NCBI GenBank assembly: GCA_964490895.1
Contig: CAZBEI010000065.1
Coordinates: 1 to 64,000, forward strand
DNA from: JACRAO01 sp964490895
Lineage (GTDB): Bacteria > Bdellovibrionota > UBA1018
Direction: 5' to 3'
DNA: 64,000 nt
The position numbers and the translations under genes are program-made. The notes under the pieces are model-generated. The model saw only the letters and a list, made by a program, of their open reading frames with translations, did not search any database and was not told the DNA's origin. Positions 1 through 6,910 of the stretch are shown piece by piece. Every line of letters begins with the position of its first letter. Position 1 is the stretch's first letter.

Positions 1-16
1 CCCACACCTTCTTTTT

Positions 17-166
17 CTACGGTTGAAAATAATTTTCTACCGCAAATTTCGCTTGATCTAAAAAGATCCTTTTGAAAGCTGACAAATTATTTTGTTCATA
101 AAACAAGACGATTGCTTTTTTGTATTCTGTTTCATTCACACCTCTGAAAGACAACGGAAAAGAGCT
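17..166 (-). pseudogene. C-terminal fragment, possibly of a Fic-family protein
   Basis: The minus strand is open from about 166 to a TAG stop at 17-19. It encodes about 45 residues with a helical pattern around YKKAIVLFYEQNNLSAFKRI and no start codon. This resembles the C-terminal helices of some Fic-domain proteins (a YxxAI..xYExNN pattern), but I recognise it only loosely. Its upstream side ends exactly where the 285-bp direct repeat begins at 167, so the gene was probably cut when the island formed. It could also be the tail of an unrelated helical protein. Confidence 0.35.
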
Positions 167-452
167 TTAGACATCCGTTAGACATCCAAAAAATTAAAAT
201 TTTAGTAGTATTATTTAGTTTTTTATACTATTTAAAACTACAAAGAGGTGAGTCACTATGGGTTTGCCCCAAACAGTACGTTTTGATGATGATTTAGAGA
301 AGAGAGTGATAAAATACTTCGTTCACAATAAGATAACAGTCCCCCCGCTTGTAAGACTTGCTCTAGAGAAATTTATTTCGGAGCCTCAGACGTTAACTTT
401 TATGCCAACAGAAAAAAGAGCTGATCAAGTCAAGCCAAAGTCTGTGCATAAG
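167..452 (+). repeat. 285-bp direct repeat, left copy
   Basis: The segment 167-452 is nearly identical to 5286-5571, at a constant offset of 5119. It contains a tandem motif (TTAGACATCC twice, 1 nt apart), an AT-rich promoter-like stretch and almost all of a small ribbon-helix-helix gene. The two copies bracket about 4.8 kb of toxin-antitoxin, integrase and mer remnants. Confidence 0.9.
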
Positions 453-458
453 GGGTAA
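258..458 (+). CDS. Small ribbon-helix-helix (CopG-like) protein
   Basis: This is a 66-residue protein. Residues 1-45 fit a ribbon-helix-helix fold: a beta strand (LPQTVRFDDDLEKRV) followed by helices ending LVRLALEKFIS. A tail rich in Lys and Pro follows. The ATG is preceded by AGAGGTGAG at a good spacing. Such proteins usually bind DNA as dimers and often act as antitoxins or autorepressors, but no toxin gene lies next to it. The tandem TTAGACATCC motif 60-90 bp upstream is a candidate operator. A paralogue that differs in its middle and C-terminus lies at 5377. Its present function is unknown. Confidence 0.7.
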   Translation: MGLPQTVRFDDDLEKRVIKYFVHNKITVPPLVRLALEKFISEPQTLTFMPTEKRADQVKPKSVHKG

Positions 459-525
459 GGGGTTTGACAGGAACGAGGATTTAAATTGATTTTGAAAACA
501 GCCACTTATGGAGAAACTTTTTAAG

Positions 526-554
526 TTGACAGCCAGTAGCTTATAAACTACAAT
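526..554 (+). promoter_or_regulatory. Sigma-70 promoter of the higBA remnant
   Basis: TTGACA (526-531) and TACAAT (549-554) are separated by exactly 17 bp, three nucleotides before the start of the HigB remnant. The dyad GTAG-N8-CTAC overlaps the -10 element and could be the operator for the HigA protein downstream. Confidence 0.6.
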
Positions 555-556
555 CT

Positions 557-759
557 ATGTTAGAGACGCAACTGAAAGAAATTGAGATTTATCAAACGGG
601 AGATGGCAAGAAGCCATTTTTAGAGTGGCTAGAGGGCCTAAGAGACGTACAGGGTAGAGCCAAGATTTGCTCTGTGGAGGGGATAAGAGCACACAGGCAA
701 AAGATATTAAATTAGCCCAGCATTATTGGGAAGATTATAGGAGTCAACATGGTTTATAA
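557..759 (+). pseudogene. HigB/RelE-type toxin with internal deletion
   Basis: From ATG 557 the frame reads a typical HigB/Gp49-like N-terminus (IEIYQTGDGKKPFLEWLEGL, then RGRAKI-like residues) for about 37 codons. The family's C-terminus then appears in another frame (LCGGDKSTQAKDIKLA, then YWEDY) and ends at TAA 757-759. The central part of a roughly 100-residue toxin is missing, and the two halves are out of frame. Reading on in the first frame gives only a short nonsense tail. The toxin is therefore dead while its antitoxin downstream is intact. The remnant overlaps the antitoxin start by 11 nt, as in intact higBA operons. Confidence 0.8.
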
Positions 760-1057
760 AAAGAAAATGACTGCTAATTATCAAGAAGCGTTGATTGGAT
801 CTCTTAAAGATCCACAAGAAGCATTGGCATATTTAAATGCTGCTCTAGAAGAAAATGATATGCCCGAAGTATTTTTGCTTGCTCTTCGAAATGTAGCAGA
901 AGCACATAATATCAGAAAACTTTCAGAGGAAACAAAGCTCAATCGGGAAAGTCTCTATAAACTCCTTTCGAAAAAAGGAAACCCAGAGTTAAGAAGCCTT
1001 TATCCTATTTTAAATGCGCTCGGTTTAAAGCTAGCTGTAGAATTAAAAGCGATCTAA
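749..1057 (+). CDS. HigA-type antitoxin (orphan)
   Basis: This 102-residue protein belongs to the 'addiction module antidote' (HigA-2) family. It has an N-terminal arm with the usual LKDPQEALAYLNAALEE stretch and a C-terminal helix-turn-helix (LSEETKLNRESLYKLLSKKG). It neutralises and represses a HigB ribonuclease in intact systems. AGGAG lies 7 nt before ATG 749, so that start is preferred over the ATG at 767. The partner toxin just upstream carries a large deletion, so the antitoxin is now free-standing. It may survive as an autoregulator or an anti-addiction factor against related plasmid or phage systems. Confidence 0.85.
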   Translation: MVYKKKMTANYQEALIGSLKDPQEALAYLNAALEENDMPEVFLLALRNVAEAHNIRKLSEETKLNRESLYKLLSKKGNPELRSLYPILNALGLKLAVELKAI

Positions 1058-1139
1058 TCCATATTAGAAAAGAGTGTTTGAGCATGTTGCAAAGGAAAAT
1101 GAAAATACCTGGCAAATCAAAACAGGGGCTTGACGGGCC

Positions 1140-2789
1140 TCAACCATATCCTCTTCTTGAACGAAGCTCCTCAGAATATGGGGGAAGCGTGATCAGTCTT
1201 GTATCCTCCGTGGGGTGACCAATAGTAAAATGATAGAGACTCTGGAATCCCTTATTTTTTAGCCCCAATATATCATGTACAGGATTATCGAAAAAACACC
1301 CAATCCCAGTGGCTCGAATCCCAACTACCTCGGCATCAAGATAAAGGACTTGGCCTACAAGCCCGCTCTCCCAAAACAAACGAGGATAAAACCAGGGCCC
1401 ATTTTCACGAATCGGTTTCTCATACTGGGTAATCATACCCAGACTAAAACAACCATCACTAGCAATATCCTGTGCGCAAGACACCGCTTTTGCGGCCTCG
1501 CGCACATCACTACTCAAAAGAGAAAAAAGTGGGAGGTTATCAGGACAACCGTCTGGTTTACTCCAAGAAAATTCGGGACGAGAGTTTTCTTTAAAATACG
1601 GCATGTGACTGAGATTTCGAAAGAAGAAATAGAGCCCTGGTTTCAATCCCTCAACGCGATGAATGAAAATGAGAAAATTAACTTTAGGTTCCCAATCAAA
1701 CACTTCAAAGGGAACTCTTCCTCTTGCAGGCAGTGTATTTTCTAGTATGGAATAGAAATTATTTGAGCTCATTGTTCCAACTCCATCAAAGGCAATGGCA
1801 CTACGCCTTTGATGAATCATTTTTCTAATTGGAGGGTCCATACTCCTAACCTTTATTGTTCGTTCATCATACTTAATCTGTTCCAATTTCTGTTTTTCAA
1901 ATGGCTTTTCTGTAAGTTCTGACATCTTTTCTACCCATTGCCAATTCACGTGTTCGGGACTGAGTTCATTTGGAGTCCCTTGCCACTCGAGTAAATCAAA
2001 CGCATTAAAGAGTGATTGGCTTTCCAAAATAGTATTGGGAGGTTCGTTATATTTTGGAATAATGACAAGACAACAATCAGGATGTTCCCTGTCCGGTCCT
2101 GATTGGTTTCTAAGACCAAGCATAGATTCTAATTCCTTAGTTCCAATATGGGAGAGCAGTCGGGTCTCCCAACCCAAAACTGCAGCGGCAACGGTGACAG
2201 CTCCAATGGCGTGCCCTACGTCATGATGGCAATATCGAAAAGCACGCTCTCCGTATTTCCACGCTTCTCTCCAATAGATGGAAGTGAGTGCAATAAAAAA
2301 AGTATTTTCAGGAAGATCTCTAATCATTTCTTTCCAGATAGAATTTGAGAAGCGAGCTCGCACTTCGAGCATATGTTCCTTAGGTGCATAGTGTGCCACG
2401 ATGGGGCCATCGCTCATCTCTTTGATTGGACCACAAATCAAATAGCCTTCGGTGGGATGAAGGTTTCCACTTGAGGGATTTACCCTCAAGGGCCAAGCAG
2501 AGTCTTGAAAACTTTTCCAAGCAGAAAGGCCAAGGCAATCCTGAAAGAGTTGTGAAATCGTATTAAAAGTGGGGCGGCAAACAATTGTTTCAGAACGGCT
2601 CAGGACTTCCTCATAGTTTGGACCTAAATCTTCTGAGCTTAATTTAAGAGGAATTTCTTTTGCCCCCTGATACCTTCGAAAGGGGTTTGGTTGATTGGCC
2701 CAATCTAAATAACCTGGGCCGGGGGAGGATCGGTGGAATTGGTGTTTACTGAGTTCATGGTACTCAAAAACTTCCTCAATTTGATTCAT
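1140..2789 (-). CDS. SagB/ThcOx-type double nitroreductase-fold oxidoreductase
   Basis: At 549 residues this has two nitroreductase-like halves. The N-terminal half (about 85-260) carries the family signature RVNPSSGNLHPTEGYL. The C-terminal half (about 325-540) begins with a degenerate RRSAIAFDG motif and ends near TGIGCFFDNPVHDILGL. SagB/ThcOx proteins are FMN enzymes that oxidise azolines in peptide natural products, but stand-alone two-domain members like this have no known substrate. The N-terminal block (EVFEYHELSKHQFHR and NQPNPFRRYQGA) is typical of that stand-alone group. No YcaO, peptide precursor or transporter gene is nearby. Its start lies against a decayed merT scrap, so it was probably inserted into or deleted up to an old mer locus. 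Confidence 0.8.
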   Translation of the reverse strand: MNQIEEVFEYHELSKHQFHRSSPGPGYLDWANQPNPFRRYQGAKEIPLKLSSEDLGPNYEEVLSRSETIVCRPTFNTISQLFQDCLGLSAWKSFQDSAWPLRVNPSSGNLHPTEGYLICGPIKEMSDGPIVAHYAPKEHMLEVRARFSNSIWKEMIRDLPENTFFIALTSIYWREAWKYGERAFRYCHHDVGHAIGAVTVAAAVLGWETRLLSHIGTKELESMLGLRNQSGPDREHPDCCLVIIPKYNEPPNTILESQSLFNAFDLLEWQGTPNELSPEHVNWQWVEKMSELTEKPFEKQKLEQIKYDERTIKVRSMDPPIRKMIHQRRSAIAFDGVGTMSSNNFYSILENTLPARGRVPFEVFDWEPKVNFLIFIHRVEGLKPGLYFFFRNLSHMPYFKENSRPEFSWSKPDGCPDNLPLFSLLSSDVREAAKAVSCAQDIASDGCFSLGMITQYEKPIRENGPWFYPRLFWESGLVGQVLYLDAEVVGIRATGIGCFFDNPVHDILGLKNKGFQSLYHFTIGHPTEDTRLITLPPYSEELRSRRGYG

Positions 2790-2799
2790 AGACCTTACA

Positions 2800-3004
2800 T
2801 AACATTACAACTACTCCTCAGCCACCACTCTTCGTGCCCAACCGGACCTCAACTATTCTTATCTTGTTCCAATTCCAGCTGCGCGAAGTTCTTTCTCGCT
2901 TACAGTTCCAGCTTTACAGCAATCAAGAAGCTTTCCGTCCACGACCACAGCGGGGACTCTTGTAATGCCGTACTGCTTTGCCTTATCGTGGCACTCGTTG
3001 GTAT
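2800..3004 (-). pseudogene. Remnant of merT 5' end and thioredoxin-like gene
   Basis: On the minus strand, 3004 down to TAA 2859-2861 matches the C-terminal half of the thioredoxin-like protein at 47487 (GITRVPAVVVDGKLLDCC, then AAGIGTR and stop). Immediately after it, about 2860-2800, lies a scrap matching the start of merT (VGNKSGW-like residues, with an in-frame stop). This is the same gene order as the intact locus at 47.1-47.8 kb. The N-terminal half of the thioredoxin-like gene, including its metal-binding cysteines, is missing because of the deletion at about 3005. Confidence 0.75.
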
Positions 3005-3006
3005 CA

Positions 3007-3228
3007 GGTTTTAGCCTGGATGAAATTCAAAGCCTTCTCAACCTCCGAGTCCGCTCCGTAAAACGTTGTAACCAGGTCAGATTCAAAGCTGAGCAAAAAC
3101 TAAAGGATGTTCAACAAAAGATGGTGCACCTAAAAAAATTGGAACGTACTCTCAAGAGTCTCGTTTCAGACTGTGAAAATCGCGTGGTCTCTGATTGTTG
3201 CCCGATTATTGAAAAGATGGAGGTTTAG
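3007..3228 (+). pseudogene. Remnant of merR (C-terminal half)
   Basis: From GGT 3007 the frame encodes GFSLDEIQSLLNLRVRSV and on to SDCCPIIEKMEV, closely matching residues about 64-137 of the intact MerR at 47866. The winged-helix half and the promoter are gone. The deletion joins this sequence directly to the thioredoxin remnant on the opposite strand, so one event removed both divergent 5' ends and the shared operator. The three metal-binding cysteine positions of MerR are still present. There is no plausible start codon of its own. Confidence 0.8.
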
Positions 3229-3230
3229 AG

Positions 3231-4049
3231 ATGGCTGAGCTGAGGCTTATCTACTTTGAGGGATGCCCGAATGCTGAAAGAGTGAGAAGGAGTTTGGAAG
3301 GTACGGGTTATAAGTTTGATGAGGTGATTTTTGGAACGACCACTGGTTCAGAGGGCGGATGCTCATTGGAGATTCCAACGACTCAAGAGATTCAAGCCAA
3401 GATAGTCGAGGCTGGTGTTAGGGAGACAAAGAAGGCAAAACTTCTTGCGCCAACAGGTTCCCTTGGTTCAATTATAACTGTCATTCTTTGCCCAGTTTGT
3501 AAACCCGCCATTGCGGCGCTCTTAGGATCAGTTGGTCTTGGTTTCGTTGTGAATGAATCAATCTTACAATCTGTTCTGGTTATATTCTTAGCTCTCACAA
3601 TCGGCGGCCTGTTATGGTCTTTCTTGAAAGTACATCGCAATATCTGGCCTGTGATTCTTGGAGCAACAATGTCATTGGCGCTTTATCTGGGCCGCTATGT
3701 TTACTTTGGATATATGGAAAACAATGTTTTGACCTATGGAAGTATCGCTGGCCTCGTGGCAGTGAGCATTTGGAATTTCAGACTAAAAAAAAAAACACCT
3801 GTGGTTCGTGTACCAATACAGGTCCTTGAGTTGATTGGAGTAATGATGAGAAAAATTATTTTGACTTTATTGATGGCCATTCCTCTTCAGATTTTGGCAG
3901 AGAAGTCAAAAACAACTTTTCTCGTGGAGGGGATGACATGCGCATCATGCGCAGGATCGATTGAAAAATCAGTTAGGAAAGTTCCTGAAGTAGATTCGGT
4001 GAACATTTCGGTAAAAGCAGGAAAAGTCACTGTCGGGGAATCAAAATAG
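3231..4049 (+). CDS. Thioredoxin-like/MerC membrane protein joined in frame to a MerP-like HMA domain
   Basis: This reads as 272 residues. Residues 1-70 form a thioredoxin-like segment (LIYFEGCPNAERVR). Residues 75-185 form a four-helix MerC-like transporter with CPVC at 87-90 and the family's SIWNF ending. Residues 206-272 form a MerP-like part with its own signal peptide and GMTCASC at 234-240. The join crosses a run of eleven A (3785-3795). A twelfth A, or a -1 slip, would end MerC with a natural-looking tail (NTCGSCTNTGP, stop 3827-3829) and leave MerP to start at ATG 3846 behind GGAG. The MerP part stops early at TAG 4047-4049, although the same frame continues with MerP-like sequence (DAPDRWTKAIT) to TGA 4146. 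It is probably two genes, both slightly damaged, for mercury uptake and binding. Confidence 0.65.
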   Translation: MAELRLIYFEGCPNAERVRRSLEGTGYKFDEVIFGTTTGSEGGCSLEIPTTQEIQAKIVEAGVRETKKAKLLAPTGSLGSIITVILCPVCKPAIAALLGSVGLGFVVNESILQSVLVIFLALTIGGLLWSFLKVHRNIWPVILGATMSLALYLGRYVYFGYMENNVLTYGSIAGLVAVSIWNFRLKKKTPVVRVPIQVLELIGVMMRKIILTLLMAIPLQILAEKSKTTFLVEGMTCASCAGSIEKSVRKVPEVDSVNISVKAGKVTVGESK

Positions 4050-4093
4050 AAAGATGCGCCCGACCGATGGACCAAAGCGATTACGTCTCGGTT

Positions 4094-4306
4094 TTACTCT
4101 GACTTGACAGCAGGCTTGATAAGTCGAGTATTCTTAAGAAGCGCATGAAAGTTCAAATCCCATCCAATTCCGAAATACTTCGGTGGAAAAACTCTGTCGT
4201 CATCTAAAGAAACCACTTTTTCCTGACAAATTGTGGAGTCTCGTCGTATCAACGGACAACCTAGACATGTGGTTTTGCTCACGTTGGGGAATATCCTCGA
4301 TCCCAA
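4094..4306 (-). pseudogene. Possible DUF5808-like fragment
   Basis: In the otherwise empty 4050-4452 stretch the minus strand encodes 70 residues. These contain SLDDDRVFPPKYFGIGWDLN and FHALL, which looks like the short DUF5808 motif (DDPRxFVPKRxGIGWTLNF). The flanking residues look non-coding and the usual membrane segment is missing, so I treat it as a remnant. The rest of 4050-4452 holds only an AT-rich promoter-like stretch before the AbiEi gene (TTGGAT about 4416, TATAAA about 4428). Confidence 0.3.
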
Positions 4307-4452
4307 TGTTCAGAAAATGCAAGGTCTCAAAAAATCCTGGGTTTGATCAAAAATTACAGGTAAATGTCAATTGACAGCCCAAAGCTCTTTCGAGGATATT
4401 TAACTTTACTTTTTGGATTCAATTATATAAAATAGATCCTATAAGTAAAAAT

Positions 4453-5025
4453 ATGAAGCTCAACAAATTGAAACAAAAAGGAAAAATGGTCTTTAATACT
4501 GAGGATGCACGAAAGATTGGAATTTCGCGACAACTCATTGCCCATTATCTCCATCAGGGATTGATTATACGACTTTCCCATGGTGTCTATCGTCTAGAAG
4601 GCACTGAGAGCATTGATTTTGAAGAACTGATTAAAGAGGTCCTAGCCGCTATTCCAAACTCCGTCATCGGTCTAAAAACGGCTCTAAGAATCTATAACCT
4701 TACCGAAGAGCTGCCTTCCGAAATTGATATCATTGTGCCCAAAGAAAATGTTCCAAAAAGGAGGCTCGAAAACGTGCGTCTCTATCGCATCAAAGGGAAT
4801 ATTTATCGACACGATGTAAAACAAATCCATGGACTGCCCGTAACATCTCCTGAAAGAACAGTGATTGATCTTCTTAGATTCAATGAACCCATGTCACTCA
4901 TTTTGGAAGTCCTTGCTGAAGCGAAACAAAAAAGTATTGCCATTAGCATTCCTAAACTTAAAAAGATGAGTAAAATGTTTAGGGTTCAGGGAAAAATGAA
5001 GCAACTTCTTGAGGCGTGGGTATGA
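4453..5025 (+). CDS. AbiEi-family antitoxin (orphan)
   Basis: This 190-residue protein belongs to the AbiEi family, the antitoxin and autorepressor of type IV toxin-antitoxin/abortive-infection systems. It has an N-terminal winged helix (FNTEDARKIGISRQLIAHYL, then GLIIRLSHGVYRL) and the AbiEi C-terminal domain with PERTVIDLLRF near residue 137. In intact operons AbiEi represses the pair and counters the nucleotidyltransferase AbiEii. Here the stop overlaps the AbiEii start by 4 nt (ATGA), the normal arrangement, but AbiEii is cut after about 16 codons. The antitoxin therefore survives alone. Confidence 0.85.
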   Translation: MKLNKLKQKGKMVFNTEDARKIGISRQLIAHYLHQGLIIRLSHGVYRLEGTESIDFEELIKEVLAAIPNSVIGLKTALRIYNLTEELPSEIDIIVPKENVPKRRLENVRLYRIKGNIYRHDVKQIHGLPVTSPERTVIDLLRFNEPMSLILEVLAEAKQKSIAISIPKLKKMSKMFRVQGKMKQLLEAWV

Positions 5026-5070
5026 CAAAGTGGAATGAAAAGGATTTACGAACTCGTCTATCCACCATAC
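5022..5070 (+). pseudogene. abiEii toxin, truncated after about 16 codons
   Basis: ATG 5022 overlaps the abiEi stop. The first 16 residues, MTKWNEKDLRTRLSTI, match the usual AbiEii N-terminus. The sequence then changes abruptly at about 5070 into the 3' end of an integrase gene read in another frame. The open frame runs on to TAG 5213 but encodes nothing recognisable. The nucleotidyltransferase catalytic region is absent. Confidence 0.75.
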
Positions 5071-5190
5071 TCCTCGACTTTGATGGTTGCAGAAGGACTA
5101 GACTTAAAAACAGTCAAAGAAATCTGTGGTCACAAAGATATCTCCACACCAATGACGGTTGTGCACTTGAGTTGCAGATTGTATTACAAA
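5070..5190 (+). pseudogene. Tyrosine recombinase C-terminal scrap
   Basis: In the frame of 5074 the sequence reads LMVAEGLDLKTVKEICGHKD and then ISTPMTVVHLS. This is the C-terminal box of phage-type integrases (the xGxDLKTVQExLGHxxIxTTMxYxHL pattern), including the GHKD histidine. The catalytic Arg and the Tyr are not preserved: the motif position reads TVVHL. It is fused directly to the truncated abiEii start, so a deletion joined the two genes. The remaining 100 bp up to the direct repeat (5191-5285) shows nothing I can identify. Confidence 0.75.
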
Positions 5191-5285
5191 TGTTGCAAAA
5201 GTATTCGCAATAGTGCCTGCTGCAACATGTCCAAAGCTTCGTCTTGTCAGTTAGTTTTTGAGTGAGGGCAGAGTTCTGAACATGG

Positions 5286-5571
5286 TTAGACATCCGTTAG
5301 ACATCCAAAAAATTAAATTTTTAGTAGTATTATTTAGTTTTTTATACTATTTAAAACTACAAAGAGGTGAGTCACTATGGGATTGCCCCAAACAGTACGT
5401 TTTGATGATGATTTAGAAAAGAGAGTGAAAAAATATTTAGTTCAAAATAAGATAAAATTCCCCCAGCTTGTGAGGCTTGCTCTGGAGAAATTTATTTCGG
5501 AGCCTCAGACATTAACTTTTATGCCAACAGAAAAAAGAGCTGACCCAGTCAAGCCAAAGTCTGTGCATAGA
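5286..5571 (+). repeat. 285-bp direct repeat, right copy
   Basis: This is the second copy of the repeat at 167-452, with few differences, most of them in the middle of the ribbon-helix-helix gene. The 5' part, including the tandem TTAGACATCC motif and the AT-rich promoter region, is almost identical. Recombination between the copies would excise the island. Confidence 0.9.
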
Positions 5572-5589
5572 GGTCCAGGGAGAATTTAA
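5377..5589 (+). CDS. Small ribbon-helix-helix (CopG-like) protein, second copy
   Basis: This 70-residue paralogue of the protein at 258 has the same N-terminus (LPQTVRFDDDLEKRV), a more regular helix (KKYLVQNKIKFPQLVRLALE) and a different end (HRGPGRI). The same AGAGGTGAG ribosome site precedes the ATG. The more conservative sequence suggests it is the functional or ancestral copy. A small membrane-protein gene follows after 18 nt with its own AGGAGG, so the two may be co-transcribed. It is probably a DNA-binding autoregulator, with an unknown target. Confidence 0.7.
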   Translation: MGLPQTVRFDDDLEKRVKKYLVQNKIKFPQLVRLALEKFISEPQTLTFMPTEKRADPVKPKSVHRGPGRI

Positions 5590-5607
5590 CAAACTTAGGA
5601 GGTTTTT

Positions 5608-5829
5608 ATGTTTATGTCTAAGTTAATGTCATGGTTAATTACAGTTGCAATAATGCTCGCTTCAATTGGAGTTCTGGGGAAGGCGACTCTGTACCTAGCC
5701 ATAAAAGCAGCAGAGTCTTGTCAATATGAACAGTTTAGTCTTGCAAAGTGGAATAGAGCTTTAGTGGGGCCCGATACTGTGGGTGCTCATTCAAAAAACA
5801 GGAATAAAGACGCTAAAGGCCACCATTAG
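5608..5829 (+). CDS. Small membrane protein of unknown function
   Basis: This 73-residue product follows a strong AGGAGG site 7 nt before ATG. Residues 8-32 form one hydrophobic helix (LMSWLITVAIMLASIGVLG). A polar, Lys/His-rich tail ends KDAKGHH. The 3' end overlaps a decayed arsC-like fragment on the other strand. I recognise no family. Its position just after the right repeat suggests it belongs to the island's small-gene cargo. Confidence 0.5.
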   Translation: MFMSKLMSWLITVAIMLASIGVLGKATLYLAIKAAESCQYEQFSLAKWNRALVGPDTVGAHSKNRNKDAKGHH

Positions 5830-6000
5830 AGAGAATTCTCCTTTCCAAATGCTTCGAGCCGTTTTTGAATGCAGTCTCTGATTTCTCTAAATGAACGAAG
5901 ACGGTCTTCCTTGGTGGTGCCACTTGACCCAGGATCAGAAAAGGGCCTTTATCTTGGCACTTCCTAGGATATTGCTGCACGCAAAAGCCCGTGTTTGTCG
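5822..6000 (-). pseudogene. Remnant of an ArsC-like (LMW phosphatase fold) gene, C-terminal end
   Basis: The minus-strand frame encodes PFSDPGSSGTTKEDRLRSFR and then EIRDCIQKRLEAF. This is the C-terminal signature of thioredoxin-type arsenate reductases/LMW phosphatases (a WxFxDPxxxxGTEEExLxxFRxVRDxI pattern). Two stops, TAG and TAA, interrupt the frame just upstream. The N-terminal CxxxxxR active-site loop is absent. It fits the theme of decayed metal-resistance genes in this island. Confidence 0.5.
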
Positions 6001-6345
6001 TCAACTTTGAGTAAAGAGCTGATAAAACGGTGGAAATGTTGTGAGCAATCCAAATAATACTAATCCAAATATGATTTTGAGCCAAAATGTTTCATCTAAC
6101 TCTCTTTTTTTCATAAAGGTGTTCAAGATAAGCCACCCCATGAAATAGATGAGCACTGCTACACTGGTTTTGCCTGAAAGAGGGCCCACCGGATCGTAAA
6201 AATTTAGAGCAGGCTTAATCATTTTTGGACTTACCTCAGCTAAAATGGTGAGGATGCCCAGAGACGCGCTGCCCATTCCTGCAGCCATCAAAGCGGCGAT
6301 CGGTTTTCCGTTTGGAACTAATTGATGTCGAGTAGAAGTCATCAT
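6001..6345 (-). CDS. Small polytopic membrane protein, last gene of the electron-transfer operon
   Basis: This is 114 residues with three predicted membrane helices: about 17-36 (IAALMAAGMGSASLGILTI), 60-77 (TSVAVLIYFMGWLIL) and 88-106. I recognise no family. It is the final gene of an eight-gene minus-strand run that begins at 11182 and starts 15 nt after the previous stop behind an AAAAGGAG site. With its neighbour it could anchor or partner the periplasmic flavin/haem proteins encoded upstream. That role is inferred from context only. Confidence 0.6.
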   Translation of the reverse strand: MMTSTRHQLVPNGKPIAALMAAGMGSASLGILTILAEVSPKMIKPALNFYDPVGPLSGKTSVAVLIYFMGWLILNTFMKKRELDETFWLKIIFGLVLFGLLTTFPPFYQLFTQS

Positions 6346-6360
6346 TTTATTCTCCTTTTA

Positions 6361-6891
6361 TTAACGAGTTGCAGCGACTTTGTTGATAAAAGCTCCAAAT
6401 AGACCAGCCACTGCAGCAGATGCAAAGGTGATAATGAGAAGCCAAAACAGGGTGCGTCGCATGCGTGGGAAATCCTTAATTCGCTCCCCATAATATTGAG
6501 CGCTATAGGCGATAGAGGTTAGAAGCATTGGAGCGATCCATGCCACATGCTCTTTCCATTCCATTCCAAACTCATGCCATTCTTTCGTGTTTGGTTTTGA
6601 AAGAAGAAAGTACCGAGGAAAATTAAACAGCTCAGTCCCAGCTACAGGTTTTGCCCGGTACCAGACATAGACAACCCAAGTACCCGTGATCACCGTGCCC
6701 CAGGCAATGAGGGCCATAGCCCAAAGCCCAAGTTTCAGTCTTCGGCTGTTTTCCATAGCCCCTTCGGGGGTGATCCAGGAAGCCTTGAGTTCATATAGAT
6801 CTGCAATAGCGCCGCCAAAAGCCAGCAGAAAGACTGCACCTAAAACCATTCCATGCAACACTGTCCAAATTTCTCGAATACTTAATTCCAT
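6361..6891 (-). CDS. Conserved-looking four-helix membrane protein
   Basis: This 176-residue protein has about four membrane helices (roughly 10-32, 53-76, 107-128 and 143-166). Histidines at the membrane edges (LHGMVLG near residue 13, WHEFGMEWKEHVAWIAP near 105-115) are placed as in membrane haem or quinone proteins. I cannot name the family. It sits between apbE and another small membrane protein in the electron-transfer operon. A role as the quinol-facing or anchoring subunit is plausible but not shown. Confidence 0.6.
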   Translation of the reverse strand: MELSIREIWTVLHGMVLGAVFLLAFGGAIADLYELKASWITPEGAMENSRRLKLGLWAMALIAWGTVITGTWVVYVWYRAKPVAGTELFNFPRYFLLSKPNTKEWHEFGMEWKEHVAWIAPMLLTSIAYSAQYYGERIKDFPRMRRTLFWLLIITFASAAVAGLFGAFINKVAATR

Positions 6892-6910
6892 GTGAGACCC
6901 CCTTTTAAAT

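Noticed and set aside
1275..1745. Long open frame on the plus strand inside the SagB-like gene
   Set aside because: It is antisense to a well-supported gene, has no domain pattern and no ribosome site.
5813..6085. Minus-strand frame of about 90 codons between the small membrane protein and the electron-transfer operon
   Set aside because: The recognisable protein signal (ArsC-like C-terminus) is in a different frame of the same strand, so this frame is a shadow.
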